Shown in pieces: positions 35,625 through 45,052 of a stretch of 64,000 nucleotides of DNA. Numbering within the stretch: position 1 is the first letter of the stretch; each line of letters opens with the position of its first letter. The DNA comes from Pseudoalteromonas luteoviolacea. Lineage in GTDB: Bacteria > Pseudomonadota > Gammaproteobacteria > Enterobacterales > Alteromonadaceae. Under the pieces are notes generated by a model. That model was not told where the DNA came from. It saw nothing but the letters and a program-made list of their open reading frames with translations, and searched no databases. The translations under genes were made by a program, and so were the position numbers. The stretch covers positions 1-64,000 of the forward strand of contig NZ_JAKFZS010000024.1 of the NCBI RefSeq assembly GCF_021654285.1, given 5' to 3'.

Positions 35625-38522
35625 ATGTCAAACGCCAAATCTCTTGAACAGTTAGAGCAAAAGCAAGACTTTATTCGTCGCCATATCGGCCCGAATGCCG
35701 CACAAGTAAGCGAAATGCTTGCTGAGCTTGGAGTATCAAGTGTTGAAGAGCTGATCGGTCAAACGGTACCTGACTCTATTCGTTTAGAAACAGGTCTTAA
35801 GATTGGTGAAAGCCGTACAGAAGTTGAAACGCTGAGCTACCTAAAGTCAGTAGCGGGTCAAAACAAAGTATTTAAATCATACATTGGCCAAGGTTATCAC
35901 CCAACACACGTACCTAATGTTATTTTACGTAACGTGTTAGAAAACCCAGGTTGGTACACAGCGTATACGCCATACCAGCCAGAGATCGCACAGGGGCGTT
36001 TGGAGTCTCTTCTTAACTTCCAAACACTAACTATGGATGTCACAGGCCTAGACTTGGCAAGTGCATCTTTGCTTGATGAGTCTACCGCAGCGGCAGAGGC
36101 TATGGCCCTAGCTAAGCGTGTAGCAAAAGCGAAAAAAGCAAATACATTCTTCATTGCAGATGACGTACATACTCAAACAATTGACGTAGTAAGCACTCGT
36201 GCTGAACAGTTTGGTTTTGACGTAGTTGTCGCGCCTGCAAGTGATGTGGTAAATCACGAGATCTTCGGTGCACTATTCCAGTACCCGTCAACATCAGGTG
36301 AAGTGGTTGACGTCACTGACCTAATCGCACAAGTACAAGACAAAAAAGCGATTGCCTGTGTTGCCGCAGACATCATGAGCTTAATGCTATTGAAAGCACC
36401 GGGTAAACTAGGTGCAGACGTGGTACTTGGTTCGGCACAGCGCTTTGGTGTACCTATGGGTTACGGTGGTCCACACGCAGCCTTCTTCGCAACACGCGAC
36501 AAGTACAAGCGTTCATTACCTGGTCGTATCATTGGTGTATCTAAAGACCGTTTAGGTAACGATGCACTGCGTATGGCGATGCAGACGCGTGAGCAGCACA
36601 TCCGTCGTGAAAAAGCGAACTCAAACATTTGTACAGCGCAGGTATTGCTAGCTAACATGGCTGCATTCTACGCGGTGTACCACGGTCCTCAAGGTCTTAA
36701 AACTATTGCACAGCGCATCAACCGCTTTGCAAGCATCTTGGCGACTGGCCTTAAGTCAAAAGGCGTTGCACTGAAGCACGACACTTGGTTTGATACCATC
36801 ACGGTTGTGGCTGAAGACGCAGACAAAAACGCGGTCGTTGCACGTGCTGTTGCAAACGAAGTGAACTTTGCAATTAACCACGCAGGTGAGTACTCAATCG
36901 CACTGAATGAGACAACCACACGCGCTGACATCACAGAATTATTCGACATCATCCTTGGCGAAGGCCACGGTCTTGATGTGGCTGCGCTTGACGCAGAGGT
37001 TGCGGCAAACGACATCACAGGTATCCCAGCAAGCTTGGTACGTGATGACGAGATCCTAACCCATCCAAACTTTAATGAGTATCACAGCGAAACTGAAATG
37101 CTGCGTTACATCAAGCGTTTAGAGAACAAAGATTTAGCATTGAACCACTCAATGATCTCTTTGGGCTCTTGTACTATGAAGCTAAACGCGACAGCGGAGA
37201 TGATCCCAGTAACTTGGCCTGAATTCGCTGAGCTTCACCCATTCTGTCCACTTGAGCAAGCACAAGGTTATCAAACTATGATGACTGAGCTGCACGACTG
37301 GCTTGTAGATATCACAGGCTACGATGCCGTATCACTACAGCCAAACTCAGGTGCACAAGGCGAATACGCGGGTCTTATCGCGATTCGTAAATACCATGAA
37401 TCACGTGGCGACGCGCACCGTAACGTCTGTTTGATCCCAAGCTCTGCGCACGGTACTAACCCTGCGTCTGCGCAAATGGCAAGCATGAAAGTTGTGGTTG
37501 TTGGTTGTGATGATAAAGGTAACATCGACCTTGACGACTTACGCACTAAAGCGGAAGAAGTGTCTGAGAACCTATCTTGTATCATGGTTACTTACCCGTC
37601 TACACACGGTGTATACGAAGAGACTATCCGTGAAGTATGTGACATCGTTCACCAGCACGGCGGTCAAGTATACATGGACGGCGCGAACATGAACGCGCAA
37701 GTAGGTGTAACAAGCCCAGGCTTCATCGGCTCTGACGTATCGCACTTAAACCTACACAAAACATTCTGTATCCCACACGGTGGTGGCGGTCCTGGTGTTG
37801 GTCCTATCGGTGTTAAATCGCACCTTGCACCATTTATGCCTAACCACAGCGTTATCAATGTTGCTGGCACAACAGAAGGTAACGGCGCGGTATCTGCTGC
37901 ACCTTACGGTTCAGCGGCGATTTTACCTATCTCATGGGCATACATCGCGATGATGGGCAGTGAAGGCCTTAAACAAGCGACTGAAATTGCGATTGTTAAT
38001 GCGAACTACCTAACGGCAAAACTTGCGGACCACTACCCAGTGCTATATCGCGGCCGTAACGACCGTGTTGCGCACGAGTGTATCGTTGACTTACGTCCAC
38101 TTAAAGACGCGTCTGGCATCACTGAAATGGATGTAGCTAAGCGTCTTATGGACTACGGTTTCCACGCACCAACAATGTCATTCCCAGTTGCTGGCACACT
38201 GATGATTGAGCCGACTGAATCTGAGTCTAAGGTTGAAATCGACCGCTTTATCGAAGCGATGATCTCAATCCGTAAAGAGATTGCAAAGGTTGAGTCTGGT
38301 GAGTGGTCTGTTGAGAACAACCCACTTGTATTTGCACCGCACACACAAGCTGATGTGCTAGGTAATGAGTGGGAGCGTGCATATGATCGCTTCTACGCGG
38401 CATTCCCTGTACCTGCGGTCGCAAAAGACAAGTTCTGGCCAACGGTAACGCGTATCGATGACGTATACGGTGACCGTAACCTGATCTGTTCATGTCCAGC
38501 TGTTGAGACGTATGCAGAGTAA
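35625..38522 (+). CDS. gcvP: glycine dehydrogenase (decarboxylating), P protein
   Basis: The PLP-dependent P protein decarboxylates glycine and passes the aminomethyl group to lipoyl-GcvH. It is the long single-chain form of 965 residues (E. coli 957), with N- and C-terminal halves each of the aspartate-aminotransferase fold. The PLP lysine is K712 in [17 protein letters not shown]. The start [19 protein letters not shown] is typical. Intact and with the same biased codon use as gcvT and gcvH. A strong terminator follows. Confidence 0.98.
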   Translation: MSNAKSLEQLEQKQDFIRRHIGPNAAQVSEMLAELGVSSVEELIGQTVPDSIRLETGLKIGESRTEVETLSYLKSVAGQNKVFKSYIGQGYHPTHVPNVILRNVLENPGWYTAYTPYQPEIAQGRLESLLNFQTLTMDVTGLDLASASLLDESTAAAEAMALAKRVAKAKKANTFFIADDVHTQTIDVVSTRAEQFGFDVVVAPASDVVNHEIFGALFQYPSTSGEVVDVTDLIAQVQDKKAIACVAADIMSLMLLKAPGKLGADVVLGSAQRFGVPMGYGGPHAAFFATRDKYKRSLPGRIIGVSKDRLGNDALRMAMQTREQHIRREKANSNICTAQVLLANMAAFYAVYHGPQGLKTIAQRINRFASILATGLKSKGVALKHDTWFDTITVVAEDADKNAVVARAVANEVNFAINHAGEYSIALNETTTRADITELFDIILGEGHGLDVAALDAEVAANDITGIPASLVRDDEILTHPNFNEYHSETEMLRYIKRLENKDLALNHSMISLGSCTMKLNATAEMIPVTWPEFAELHPFCPLEQAQGYQTMMTELHDWLVDITGYDAVSLQPNSGAQGEYAGLIAIRKYHESRGDAHRNVCLIPSSAHGTNPASAQMASMKVVVVGCDDKGNIDLDDLRTKAEEVSENLSCIMVTYPSTHGVYEETIREVCDIVHQHGGQVYMDGANMNAQVGVTSPGFIGSDVSHLNLHKTFCIPHGGGGPGVGPIGVKSHLAPFMPNHSVINVAGTTEGNGAVSAAPYGSAAILPISWAYIAMMGSEGLKQATEIAIVNANYLTAKLADHYPVLYRGRNDRVAHECIVDLRPLKDASGITEMDVAKRLMDYGFHAPTMSFPVAGTLMIEPTESESKVEIDRFIEAMISIRKEIAKVESGEWSVENNPLVFAPHTQADVLGNEWERAYDRFYAAFPVPAVAKDKFWPTVTRIDDVYGDRNLICSCPAVETYAE

Positions 38523-38570
38523 TTGATATCTGATTGTCGGGAGAAGTCCTGACATGGATTTTGATTTGAA

Positions 38571-38601
38571 AACCGCCTTAAGAGATTAAGGCGGTTTTTT
38601 T
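38571..38601 (+). terminator. terminator of gcvP
   Basis: A perfect 11-bp stem (AACCGCCTTAA / TTAAGGCGGTT) with a GAGA loop is followed by TTTTT, 49 bases past the gcvP stop. Confidence 0.92.
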
Positions 38602-38626
38602 GTGAGTGGGTCTTGGGGTTAGTTGT

Positions 38627-38866
38627 AATCTCGCCCTTGTCATCCTGACGGAGGTCAGGATCTACTTTGCAGAGGTGCTGGGTTCAGGTGTAATCTGACC
38701 TTCGTCGTCCTGACGAAGGTCAGGATCCATTTTGCAGAGGTATTAGGTTCAGCTGCAATCTCGCGTTTGTCATCCTGACGAACGTCAGGACCCATTTTGC
38801 AAAGGTATTAGGTTCAGCTGCAATCTCGCCTTCGTCATCCTGATGAAGGTCAGGATCCATTTTTAT
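38627..38866 (+). repeat. tandem array of REP-like hairpins, 65-bp period
   Basis: Three full units and one partial unit start at 38627, 38692, 38757 and 38822, exactly 65 bp apart. Each has a CATCCTGACGAAGGTCAGGA-type imperfect palindrome (TCCTGAC / GTCAGGA) followed by the spacer TTTGCAGAGGT...GGTTCAG. Units differ at several positions, so the array is not newly formed. Single copies of the hairpin recur at 44863-44895 and 59934-59957. Confidence 0.92.
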
Positions 38867-39354
38867 TAGGGTTATCAGTTTAACAACAGTTAAGATATCG
38901 ACAGCAGCTTTCAACTAAACATTTTGTCGCGTTGGCGACGACAACCAAGGGGCGGCTGACGCCGGCCTCCCCTTGGAACCCCTCGGCGCCCCGCTATCAC
39001 GTTCATCTTCAAATAAGCCATTGATGTGAACGTAACCGCCATGTATTCGCCATCCTTGGCGAAGTCATGGCTTGGCTCGCATCCATGCGAGCACATTACT
39101 CATCAATTGCTTATTTTCAGGCGCGATAGAAGGGGGAGTGGAGCTGTCTTTGGGGTTGTTTATAAAGATTGGAGTACTATTGATTTTGAACTTTTTTATT
39201 CGCAAAAATTTAAGAGGTAAGCTTTTTACTCACTTTTTCACTAGGTCAAGACATGTTGTATCAATTATTGGAAAAAGTTGATATTGTTACGGGTAAGTTA
39301 AAAAATTACAGTGTTGGGAATTGGAGTACCAACTAAATACTAAGGAAAGTGAAG
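38867..39354. other. GC-rich hairpin block and left edge of the accessory operon
   Basis: No credible gene is seen. Bases 38926-39091 are markedly richer in G+C than the surroundings and hold four perfect hairpins: GTCGC/GCGAC (38926-38939), CCAAGGGG/CCCCTTGG (38945-38976), TCGCCA/TGGCGA (39047-39062) and CTCGCA/TGCGAG (39076-39091). The remainder to 39354 is A+T-rich and must contain the promoter of the operon starting at 39355. Short open frames here (for example 39026-39220) have no ribosome site and look accidental. Confidence 0.6.
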
Positions 39355-40590
39355 ATGATCGAGTTCATTTCCGAAAAGAGTAATGGTACAAATCTAATAT
39401 TATTTATACACGGATTCACTGGAGGCTCTGATACTTGGAGCTTTGACTGTGATGTATCTTTTCCAGAATTACTACTTAAAGATAAAGAAATATCAAAGCA
39501 TTTTGATGTTGCACAGTTCACTTATTTCACTAAATTAACGAACCTTTTCGCTAAAGCAAGCAATACTGCTAGGCTATTGAAAATGCTTTTCGGTACATCA
39601 CATGGAAAATTAAGAAACAATTCCAGCATAGAAGAAATTTCTAATCTGTTACGTACTGAGTTTAGGTTTAGGTTAGAAAAATATGACTCCGTCTTTGTTA
39701 TTGCTCACAGTATGGGAGGGCTTGTTACTAAAAGCTTAATAACTAAAGACCTCGAAGAGAAGTCAGTTTCAAAGGTTAAAATGTTCTTGTCATTGGCTGT
39801 ACCCCATCAAGGAGCTAAGTTAGCTACATATGGGAGTTTAATTAGTAGTAATTTACAAATAGAAGGATTAGAACCATTGAATGGGTTTATTCATAAACTA
39901 AATGATTACTGGTTAAAAACCTCATTAAGGCCAACAACAAAGTATTTCTATGGAACAAGCGACAAAATAGTAGATAAAACTAGTGCTGTTCCAGCAGATA
40001 AAGAAGTATCAGATGTAATTAGTGTAGATGAAAATCATTCTAGTATTACTAAACCAGAGAATGAAAACTCTACGATTGTTGTAGCTGTTAAAAAACTGAT
40101 TTTAGACTATCGAAATGGTGACCCAGCAATCAGTGACTTTGCTATTCAGTGTTTAGCCAATGAAGATGATTATAGTGATGAACTTTTTGTATTGAAGTTA
40201 TTGGCCGCTGACGTCCATAGAACATCAATACGTGATGCAAAAGAAGTATTCTTAAACGCTGAGTATATTAGAAAAATTTTTAGTAGTGCCTCAGATCAAA
40301 AACGACTGGCCGAACTCTACAAGAAAATTAAGAAAGTTTATCAAGGCAGTTATACCAAATATATTCATGATGGTATTACTAACTCTGGACTGTTATTAGC
40401 TGATGTTCACGAGCAAATAATGAAAGAAGATAAAGAGTTTTTAAAAACTCTGATTCCATTTTTAAATGCAATTCATAAACAAGGAATGCTGCATCAATTA
40501 GCCAACAGTGAAGCTGAAACCATTTGGTGGGATAAAGATGCAAATTTTGAGTCTATGAAAGAGAACTTAAAGGAAAAAGGCTATGAGTAG
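39355..40590 (+). CDS. ABC-3C effector: alpha/beta hydrolase with C-terminal domain
   Basis: A 411-residue predicted esterase/lipase-like effector. The ATG at 39355 is 8 bases after AAGGA; the frame opens at a GTG two codons earlier. Residues 1-255 form an alpha/beta hydrolase: FIHGFTGG (oxyanion region, H19-G20), the nucleophile elbow AHSMGG with Ser119, a probable acid D203 (GTSDKI) and a probable catalytic His 228 (DENHSS). Residues 260-411 are a separate helical domain with no enzyme motif, matching the position of the ABC-3C C-terminal domains that dock effectors to the middle component. The stop overlaps the next gene by 8 bases. The expected role is damage to lipid or another ester when the ATPase senses invasion. 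No signal peptide. Confidence 0.8.
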   Translation: MIEFISEKSNGTNLILFIHGFTGGSDTWSFDCDVSFPELLLKDKEISKHFDVAQFTYFTKLTNLFAKASNTARLLKMLFGTSHGKLRNNSSIEEISNLLRTEFRFRLEKYDSVFVIAHSMGGLVTKSLITKDLEEKSVSKVKMFLSLAVPHQGAKLATYGSLISSNLQIEGLEPLNGFIHKLNDYWLKTSLRPTTKYFYGTSDKIVDKTSAVPADKEVSDVISVDENHSSITKPENENSTIVVAVKKLILDYRNGDPAISDFAIQCLANEDDYSDELFVLKLLAADVHRTSIRDAKEVFLNAEYIRKIFSSASDQKRLAELYKKIKKVYQGSYTKYIHDGITNSGLLLADVHEQIMKEDKEFLKTLIPFLNAIHKQGMLHQLANSEAETIWWDKDANFESMKENLKEKGYE

Positions 40591-41095
40591 CCTACCTTAT
40601 TTACAGCCAGAGCGAGACTTTTATTACAATGCTGGAATTCTAATGCTGATTATCGGTAAGTTAGCTCGAACTAAGCGTGGGAAAGCAGTTTTAACGCTTG
40701 ATAAAATTCAGACATTCTACTTCTTAGTTACTCGACCAGTATTTCTAAATAAAGTGCTTTCAAAAGCTGGGAAAAAACAATTTTTAATTGATCAAACAGA
40801 CTATTTTACTGTAGATACAATAGCACTAAATGTTGATGAGTTATTCAACCGAGATAAAGTTACTGAGTTAATAAAGGCGTTGTCGGTTAAAGGTTATATT
40901 CAAGCTTCGTTTAATGAGAAAGATGGTTTTTTGTTCGAGTTAAACGAAAGTGGCCTCTCAGTGCTTGAAGAATTAAGTGATGGTTATTACAGAAAGATTA
41001 AAGATTTTGTTGATAGTTTAGCTAAACTGCAATCAGAAAACTCGTCAAAGATCAGTACCTATATTAACTCAATTTTGAAACAAGGAGAGGCATGA
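40583..41095 (+). CDS. ABC-3C middle component
   Basis: A 170-residue protein with no enzyme motif. It is mostly helical, with a winged-helix-like central part (DELFNRDKVTELIKALSVKG, then YIQASFNEKDGFLFELNESG) and a helical C-terminus. The size, the place between effector and ATPase, and four-base ATGA overlap with the ATPase gene fit the middle component of ABC-three-component systems, thought to connect effector and ATPase. It starts inside the hydrolase gene. Without the neighbours I would have called it hypothetical. Confidence 0.72.
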   Translation: MSSLPYLQPERDFYYNAGILMLIIGKLARTKRGKAVLTLDKIQTFYFLVTRPVFLNKVLSKAGKKQFLIDQTDYFTVDTIALNVDELFNRDKVTELIKALSVKGYIQASFNEKDGFLFELNESGLSVLEELSDGYYRKIKDFVDSLAKLQSENSSKISTYINSILKQGEA

Positions 41096-43077
41096 TTACT
41101 CAGCAAGGATTATTACTTAAGCAGCTGGTTTTAGTTGGACACAGAAAAGATTATACAGTTACTTTTAATCAGGGGGTTAATATAATTTATGGGGATGCTG
41201 ACACTGGTAAATCTAGTATCCTCAGAGTTGTTTATTATTTGTTAGGCGGAAAGACGAGTAAGTTAGATCATGAAATTACTTCATCTGTAAAGTACGCCGT
41301 ATTAGAAATAGAAATTAACTCAGCACCATACTGTATTATTAGAGATTTATATAATTCCTCTAAGGATGTAGATGTGTATTCGTGTCCTTACGCCAAATTA
41401 GAAGAGAACTTTCCTGAAAAGTATGCATCGTCAGTTACAAAGAGTACAAATGAAAAGAAAAGCCTGTCTGACTTTCTTCTAGAAGAGCTTAATTTTCCAA
41501 TAGTTAAATTAAAGCAAGCGCCTACAAAAGATAACTCAGAAACTGCTAGATTGAGCTTTTTAGATTTGTTTAAGTATATGTATTTAAATCAGGATGATGT
41601 AGGCAGTACTCACATGCTTAACATTGGCAATCCCGTTGTCGAAGTAAAGAATAGAGAGGTATTGAAGTATATATTTAATGTTCTCGACACAAATATTTCA
41701 GATCTTGAAGTTGATATATCTACGAGGGTAAAGGAAAAATCGGATTTGGAGAGTCAATATAGAGTTATTTCAAAATTCTTATCCGAAATAGAGTTCGATC
41801 AAACCTCTGCTATAGATGAGGAGATAACTTTGATTGATGAGTTAAAAGAAGATTTAGAAAGGCAGCTTAAAGACTTAAACAATAAAATGGTTTCCAACAA
41901 TAAGTTATATAGCGGTCTTAAAGAAGCCTTAGATACTATTAATCTGGATATCAAGAGGTTTGAAAGTGTTAAGAGTAATGCCGAGAGAAACATAGAAAGG
42001 TTTTCTCGCTTAAGTAACGATTATCTAAATGATATTCAAAAATTGAAAGCAGCTGCACAAGCAAAAGTTGCTATCGGGAAGCAAAAACATACTACTTCAA
42101 ATTGCCCTATTTGTGATAACACAATAGACCTAAGTGATGTGTCAGAAGAGTTTGATATTTCTCAAGAAAATAAACTAAAGCAAGAGTTAAACTCTATAGT
42201 TAGACGTTCTAAAGACTTAACAGTTTTAATTGCTGACAATAGAAAGGAATTGGAAGAAACGAATAAAACCTTGAGCGAGCTTTATAAAGAACAGTTTAAA
42301 GCGAAAGAATATATAGATGAGGAGTTAGCAAGTTCAGTTACCCCATTTTTAGCTGAGAGAGATGTACTAGTAAAGGAAAACGCAAAACTTGGCGAGAGAA
42401 GAGAGAAATACTTAAATGCCTTAAAAGTAAGAAACAGACAGCGAAGTATTGCTGAGCATATCGGTCGTCTTGAATCCAACATTACTCAATTAAAGGGAAG
42501 GTTGGAGGAAATGTTGATGAATTCCCCTTCTATGTCTTCAGTTCTATCTGGTTTGGCAACGTCTTTAGATTTGTTCTTACAAAACGTTAAAATTAATAAT
42601 CAATTTGGTGTATCAGTTAGTGAAAAGAGCTTTTTACCAATAGTAAGAAATATTGAGTACAGGAATATTAACTCTGGTGGTTTAAGAACTATTACATCAA
42701 TAGGCTATTTAGCTTCAATCATGGGAGCTAAATTAAATACCAATACAAATTTACCTAGCTTGATGATGATTGATACTGTCGGAAAGTTTTTAGGAAAAAC
42801 ACCTGAGGATGGAGCTGTAGATACAGATTTAAAGGCAGATGAAAGAGAAGGTGTTTCTGATCCAGACAAATATAAGAATTTATTTGAATCTCTTTTAGAT
42901 TTAGCTGAGCGATTTGAAGAAAATGGAAAGCTTTGCCAAATAATATTGGTTGATAATGACTTACCACCAGAAGTAGCTAAAAAACACAGTGGGTTTGAAA
43001 TAGCTCATTACCGTTCTAATGGAGTAAATAATCTGCCGATTGGGTTAATTGATGATTGGGAACAAGATAAAAAGTAA
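41092..43077 (+). CDS. ABC-3C ATPase, SMC/Rad50-like (DUF3732)
   Basis: A 661-residue ABC ATPase of the SMC/Rad50 class. Walker A is GDADTGKSS at 34-42. A long coiled coil (about 205-330 and 360-480) is interrupted by the zinc-hook motif CPIC (C338, C341), as in Rad50. The C-terminal lobe has a signature-like NSGGLRTITS and Walker B/D-loop MMIDTVGKFLG. This arrangement is that of the DUF3732 ATPase of ABC-3C systems. It is predicted to sense foreign or damaged nucleoprotein and license the hydrolase effector. ATGA overlap with the middle-component gene shows tight coupling. The gene is A+T-rich compared with gcvP, consistent with transfer. A terminator follows. Confidence 0.85.
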   Translation: MITQQGLLLKQLVLVGHRKDYTVTFNQGVNIIYGDADTGKSSILRVVYYLLGGKTSKLDHEITSSVKYAVLEIEINSAPYCIIRDLYNSSKDVDVYSCPYAKLEENFPEKYASSVTKSTNEKKSLSDFLLEELNFPIVKLKQAPTKDNSETARLSFLDLFKYMYLNQDDVGSTHMLNIGNPVVEVKNREVLKYIFNVLDTNISDLEVDISTRVKEKSDLESQYRVISKFLSEIEFDQTSAIDEEITLIDELKEDLERQLKDLNNKMVSNNKLYSGLKEALDTINLDIKRFESVKSNAERNIERFSRLSNDYLNDIQKLKAAAQAKVAIGKQKHTTSNCPICDNTIDLSDVSEEFDISQENKLKQELNSIVRRSKDLTVLIADNRKELEETNKTLSELYKEQFKAKEYIDEELASSVTPFLAERDVLVKENAKLGERREKYLNALKVRNRQRSIAEHIGRLESNITQLKGRLEEMLMNSPSMSSVLSGLATSLDLFLQNVKINNQFGVSVSEKSFLPIVRNIEYRNINSGGLRTITSIGYLASIMGAKLNTNTNLPSLMMIDTVGKFLGKTPEDGAVDTDLKADEREGVSDPDKYKNLFESLLDLAERFEENGKLCQIILVDNDLPPEVAKKHSGFEIAHYRSNGVNNLPIGLIDDWEQDKK

Positions 43078-43091
43078 GAAGGCTGACCAAG

Positions 43092-43118
43092 GAGAGCAGA
43101 GTCATCTGCTCTCTTTTC
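43092..43118 (+). terminator. terminator of the ABC-3C operon
   Basis: A perfect 9-bp stem (GAGAGCAGA / TCTGCTCTC) with a GTCA loop is followed by TTTTCT, 15 bases after the ATPase stop. It closes the three-gene unit. Confidence 0.88.
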
Positions 43119-43202
43119 TAAAAAACCTACTCTCCCAACACTGCCCTTGAAAAACACCACACATACTCATCCACTCACTCTGACCCCACCACCCCCCATT
43201 TC

Positions 43203-44237
43203 ATGTATCATCCTGATATCAACTATTTAGCACAGCTATCCATGTCAAAATTAACTGCGAAGCAGAACATCAATGCAATCGTGACGGCGATAAAAGCCGA
43301 AGAGGCATCGCTTAGGGCGCGTTACCCTATTCTTAAATGGCAAAACGGTATTGCCATGGTCATTTTGATGTTGTCATTGTGTGCATTCATTGGCGTTGCG
43401 GCGCTGTATTATGTTGCGGTGGTACCTGCGTGGGTGTGTATAATTTTAGTGGCTTTGATCACCTCTATTGCCCATGAGCTTGAGCATGACTTGCTCCACA
43501 AACAGTATTTTAGCCAGCGCCCGTTTGTGCATAATTTTATGATGTTAAGCGTATGGTTGATGCGGCCAAATACGGTGAACCCTTGGTATCGTAGGAAGAT
43601 ACACCTGCACCATCATAAAGTGTCGGGGACTTCGCAGGATTTAGAAGAGCGTTTAGTGGGCAATGGCATTCAATCGCCTTTTTTACGGGCTGTGGTGATC
43701 CTCGATGGCCTGTTAGGGCTACTTATTAATTCAAAGCGCTTTAGTAAAGAAATTCGTGGCTTTAAGTTTTTTCGAGTCTTTAATGCAGGCGCGCCGCTAG
43801 CAACGGCTTACTTTGGGATTTTGTATGGGGTGATAGCTTATTATGCGCTGCAATTTGTGATGTCATTCACATTACCAACATGGGGGGCTGAGTTACTGGC
43901 GGTGGCTGAGTTTTTAATGGTGGTACTGATATTACCGAATATGCTCCGCTCAGCGTCGCTGAATTTGATCACTTCTTCAATGCATTATTATGGTGGTGTG
44001 ACGAATGTATTAGAGCAAACCCATGTGATCACCAGCCGTTGGTTTTTACCTTTTCAATTATTTTGCTTTGATTTTGGTCGCACACATACCATCCATCATT
44101 TTGTGCCAAATCAGCCCTTTTATATTCGACAAGTGATCAGCCACAAAATACGTCCAGTGATGGCAAAACATGGCGTTCGCTTTGATGATTTACATAGTTT
44201 AAGGCATGCAAATAGGTATTTGGAGAAGGGAGAGTGA
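43203..44237 (+). CDS. membrane fatty acid desaturase
   Basis: An integral-membrane di-iron desaturase/hydroxylase of 344 residues. The three histidine boxes are present: HELEHDLLH, HLHHHKVSG and THTIHHF. Four hydrophobic helices surround them (about 50-90 and 200-265). It probably introduces a double bond or hydroxyl into an acyl chain or related lipid; regiospecificity cannot be read. No clear ribosome site precedes either ATG (43203 or 43242), so the start is uncertain. Separated from the ABC-3C operon by a terminator. Confidence 0.85.
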   Translation: MYHPDINYLAQLSMSKLTAKQNINAIVTAIKAEEASLRARYPILKWQNGIAMVILMLSLCAFIGVAALYYVAVVPAWVCIILVALITSIAHELEHDLLHKQYFSQRPFVHNFMMLSVWLMRPNTVNPWYRRKIHLHHHKVSGTSQDLEERLVGNGIQSPFLRAVVILDGLLGLLINSKRFSKEIRGFKFFRVFNAGAPLATAYFGILYGVIAYYALQFVMSFTLPTWGAELLAVAEFLMVVLILPNMLRSASLNLITSSMHYYGGVTNVLEQTHVITSRWFLPFQLFCFDFGRTHTIHHFVPNQPFYIRQVISHKIRPVMAKHGVRFDDLHSLRHANRYLEKGE

Positions 44238-44263
44238 GGGGGGTGGGAGTTCAGGTGGGCAAC

Positions 44264-44339
44264 GGTTAAAATGGCTCATTTCACCTTGCGCAAAAGTAAT
44301 CTTGCTTCGCAAGATGTATTTTGCACGAGCCCACCTTGC
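44264..44339 (+). repeat. dispersed hairpin repeat, family B copy 1
   Basis: A 76-bp copy of a repeat that also occurs at 54197 and 54345. The core is GGTTAAAATGGCTCATTTCACC followed by a long imperfect hairpin: GCGCAAAA...ATCTTGC-TTC-GCAAGAT...TTTTGCAC. This copy lacks the right half seen at 54 kb. Confidence 0.9.
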
Positions 44340-44396
44340 AGCTGGTACGATGAGTTGCTACTCTCGAATTAAATAATCATAATTTGAGGCAAGATT

Positions 44397-44822
44397 ATGC
44401 AGGAGTTTTTCGAAAAGTTTGCAATTAACACCAAAATTAATGTGGTTTGGGGCGAAATGGATGCGTTGGGGCATGTGAATAACGTGTCGTATTTCCGTTA
44501 TTTTGAAACCGCGCGAATTGATTTTTTAAAGCAAACCGGGTTGCTCTCTATTTTATCTGAGCCCAGTCATAGTCCTGTGCTGCGTGATACCTACGCGCAA
44601 TATAAACGACCCGTTACCTTCCCTGACACTCTGTATATTGGCTCATACATTACCGACATCAAAGAAGATCGTTTCACTATGCGCTATGAGGCATTTAGTG
44701 AGTCGCAGCAAGCAGTTTGTACAACGGGGTATGCCACTGTGGTGATGTTTAATATGAAAACAGGGCAAAAAGCGGCCATTCCAGGTGATATGCTCGCGAT
44801 TTTGAAGCAATACGAGATGTGA
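44397..44822 (+). CDS. acyl-CoA thioesterase, 4HBT hot-dog family
   Basis: A 141-residue hot-dog-fold thioesterase. The active-site motif is WGEMDALGHVNNVSYFRYFE, in which the Asp is the 4HBT-family catalytic acid. GAGGCAAG precedes the ATG. YbgC/FadM-like length. The acyl-CoA substrate is unknown; closeness to the desaturase is suggestive of lipid metabolism but the repeat and gap between the genes argue against one transcript. Confidence 0.88.
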   Translation: MQEFFEKFAINTKINVVWGEMDALGHVNNVSYFRYFETARIDFLKQTGLLSILSEPSHSPVLRDTYAQYKRPVTFPDTLYIGSYITDIKEDRFTMRYEAFSESQQAVCTTGYATVVMFNMKTGQKAAIPGDMLAILKQYEM

Positions 44823-44862
44823 GCAAAGGGGACAGACGCCCCTTATAGGTTGTGCATTCATA

Positions 44863-44895
44863 ATTTGTCATCCTGACGCAGATCAGGATCCTTGT
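44863..44895 (+). repeat. single REP-like hairpin
   Basis: TTGTCATCCTGACGCAGATC-type sequence with the palindrome TCCTGA-CGCAGA-TCAGGA at 44871-44888. It belongs to the same family as the array at 38627-38866. Confidence 0.85.
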
Positions 44896-45052
44896 TTTTA
44901 AGGCTTGCTCTTCTCTCTACCACTCATTTAATAATCACCACTAGCTTAATAGTTATCCTAGTAATTTATTGTTTAATTGTTGATAATGCGGAGTCCACAG
45001 GGTACTTCCTGCCTTTGTGATAAGTCATATACGATAAAAATAATGATTACTT

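Noticed and set aside
39026-39281. short plus-strand frames before the ABC-3C operon
   Set aside because: They lack ribosome sites, run through the hairpin block and change frame with no protein-like composition.
41092-43077. alternative calls Rad50/SbcC, Wadjet or Gabija ATPase
   Set aside because: No SbcD/Mre11 nuclease, no Wadjet JetA/B/D genes and no UvrD-like helicase or OLD-type TOPRIM domain is present; the three-gene order with a middle protein fits ABC-3C best.
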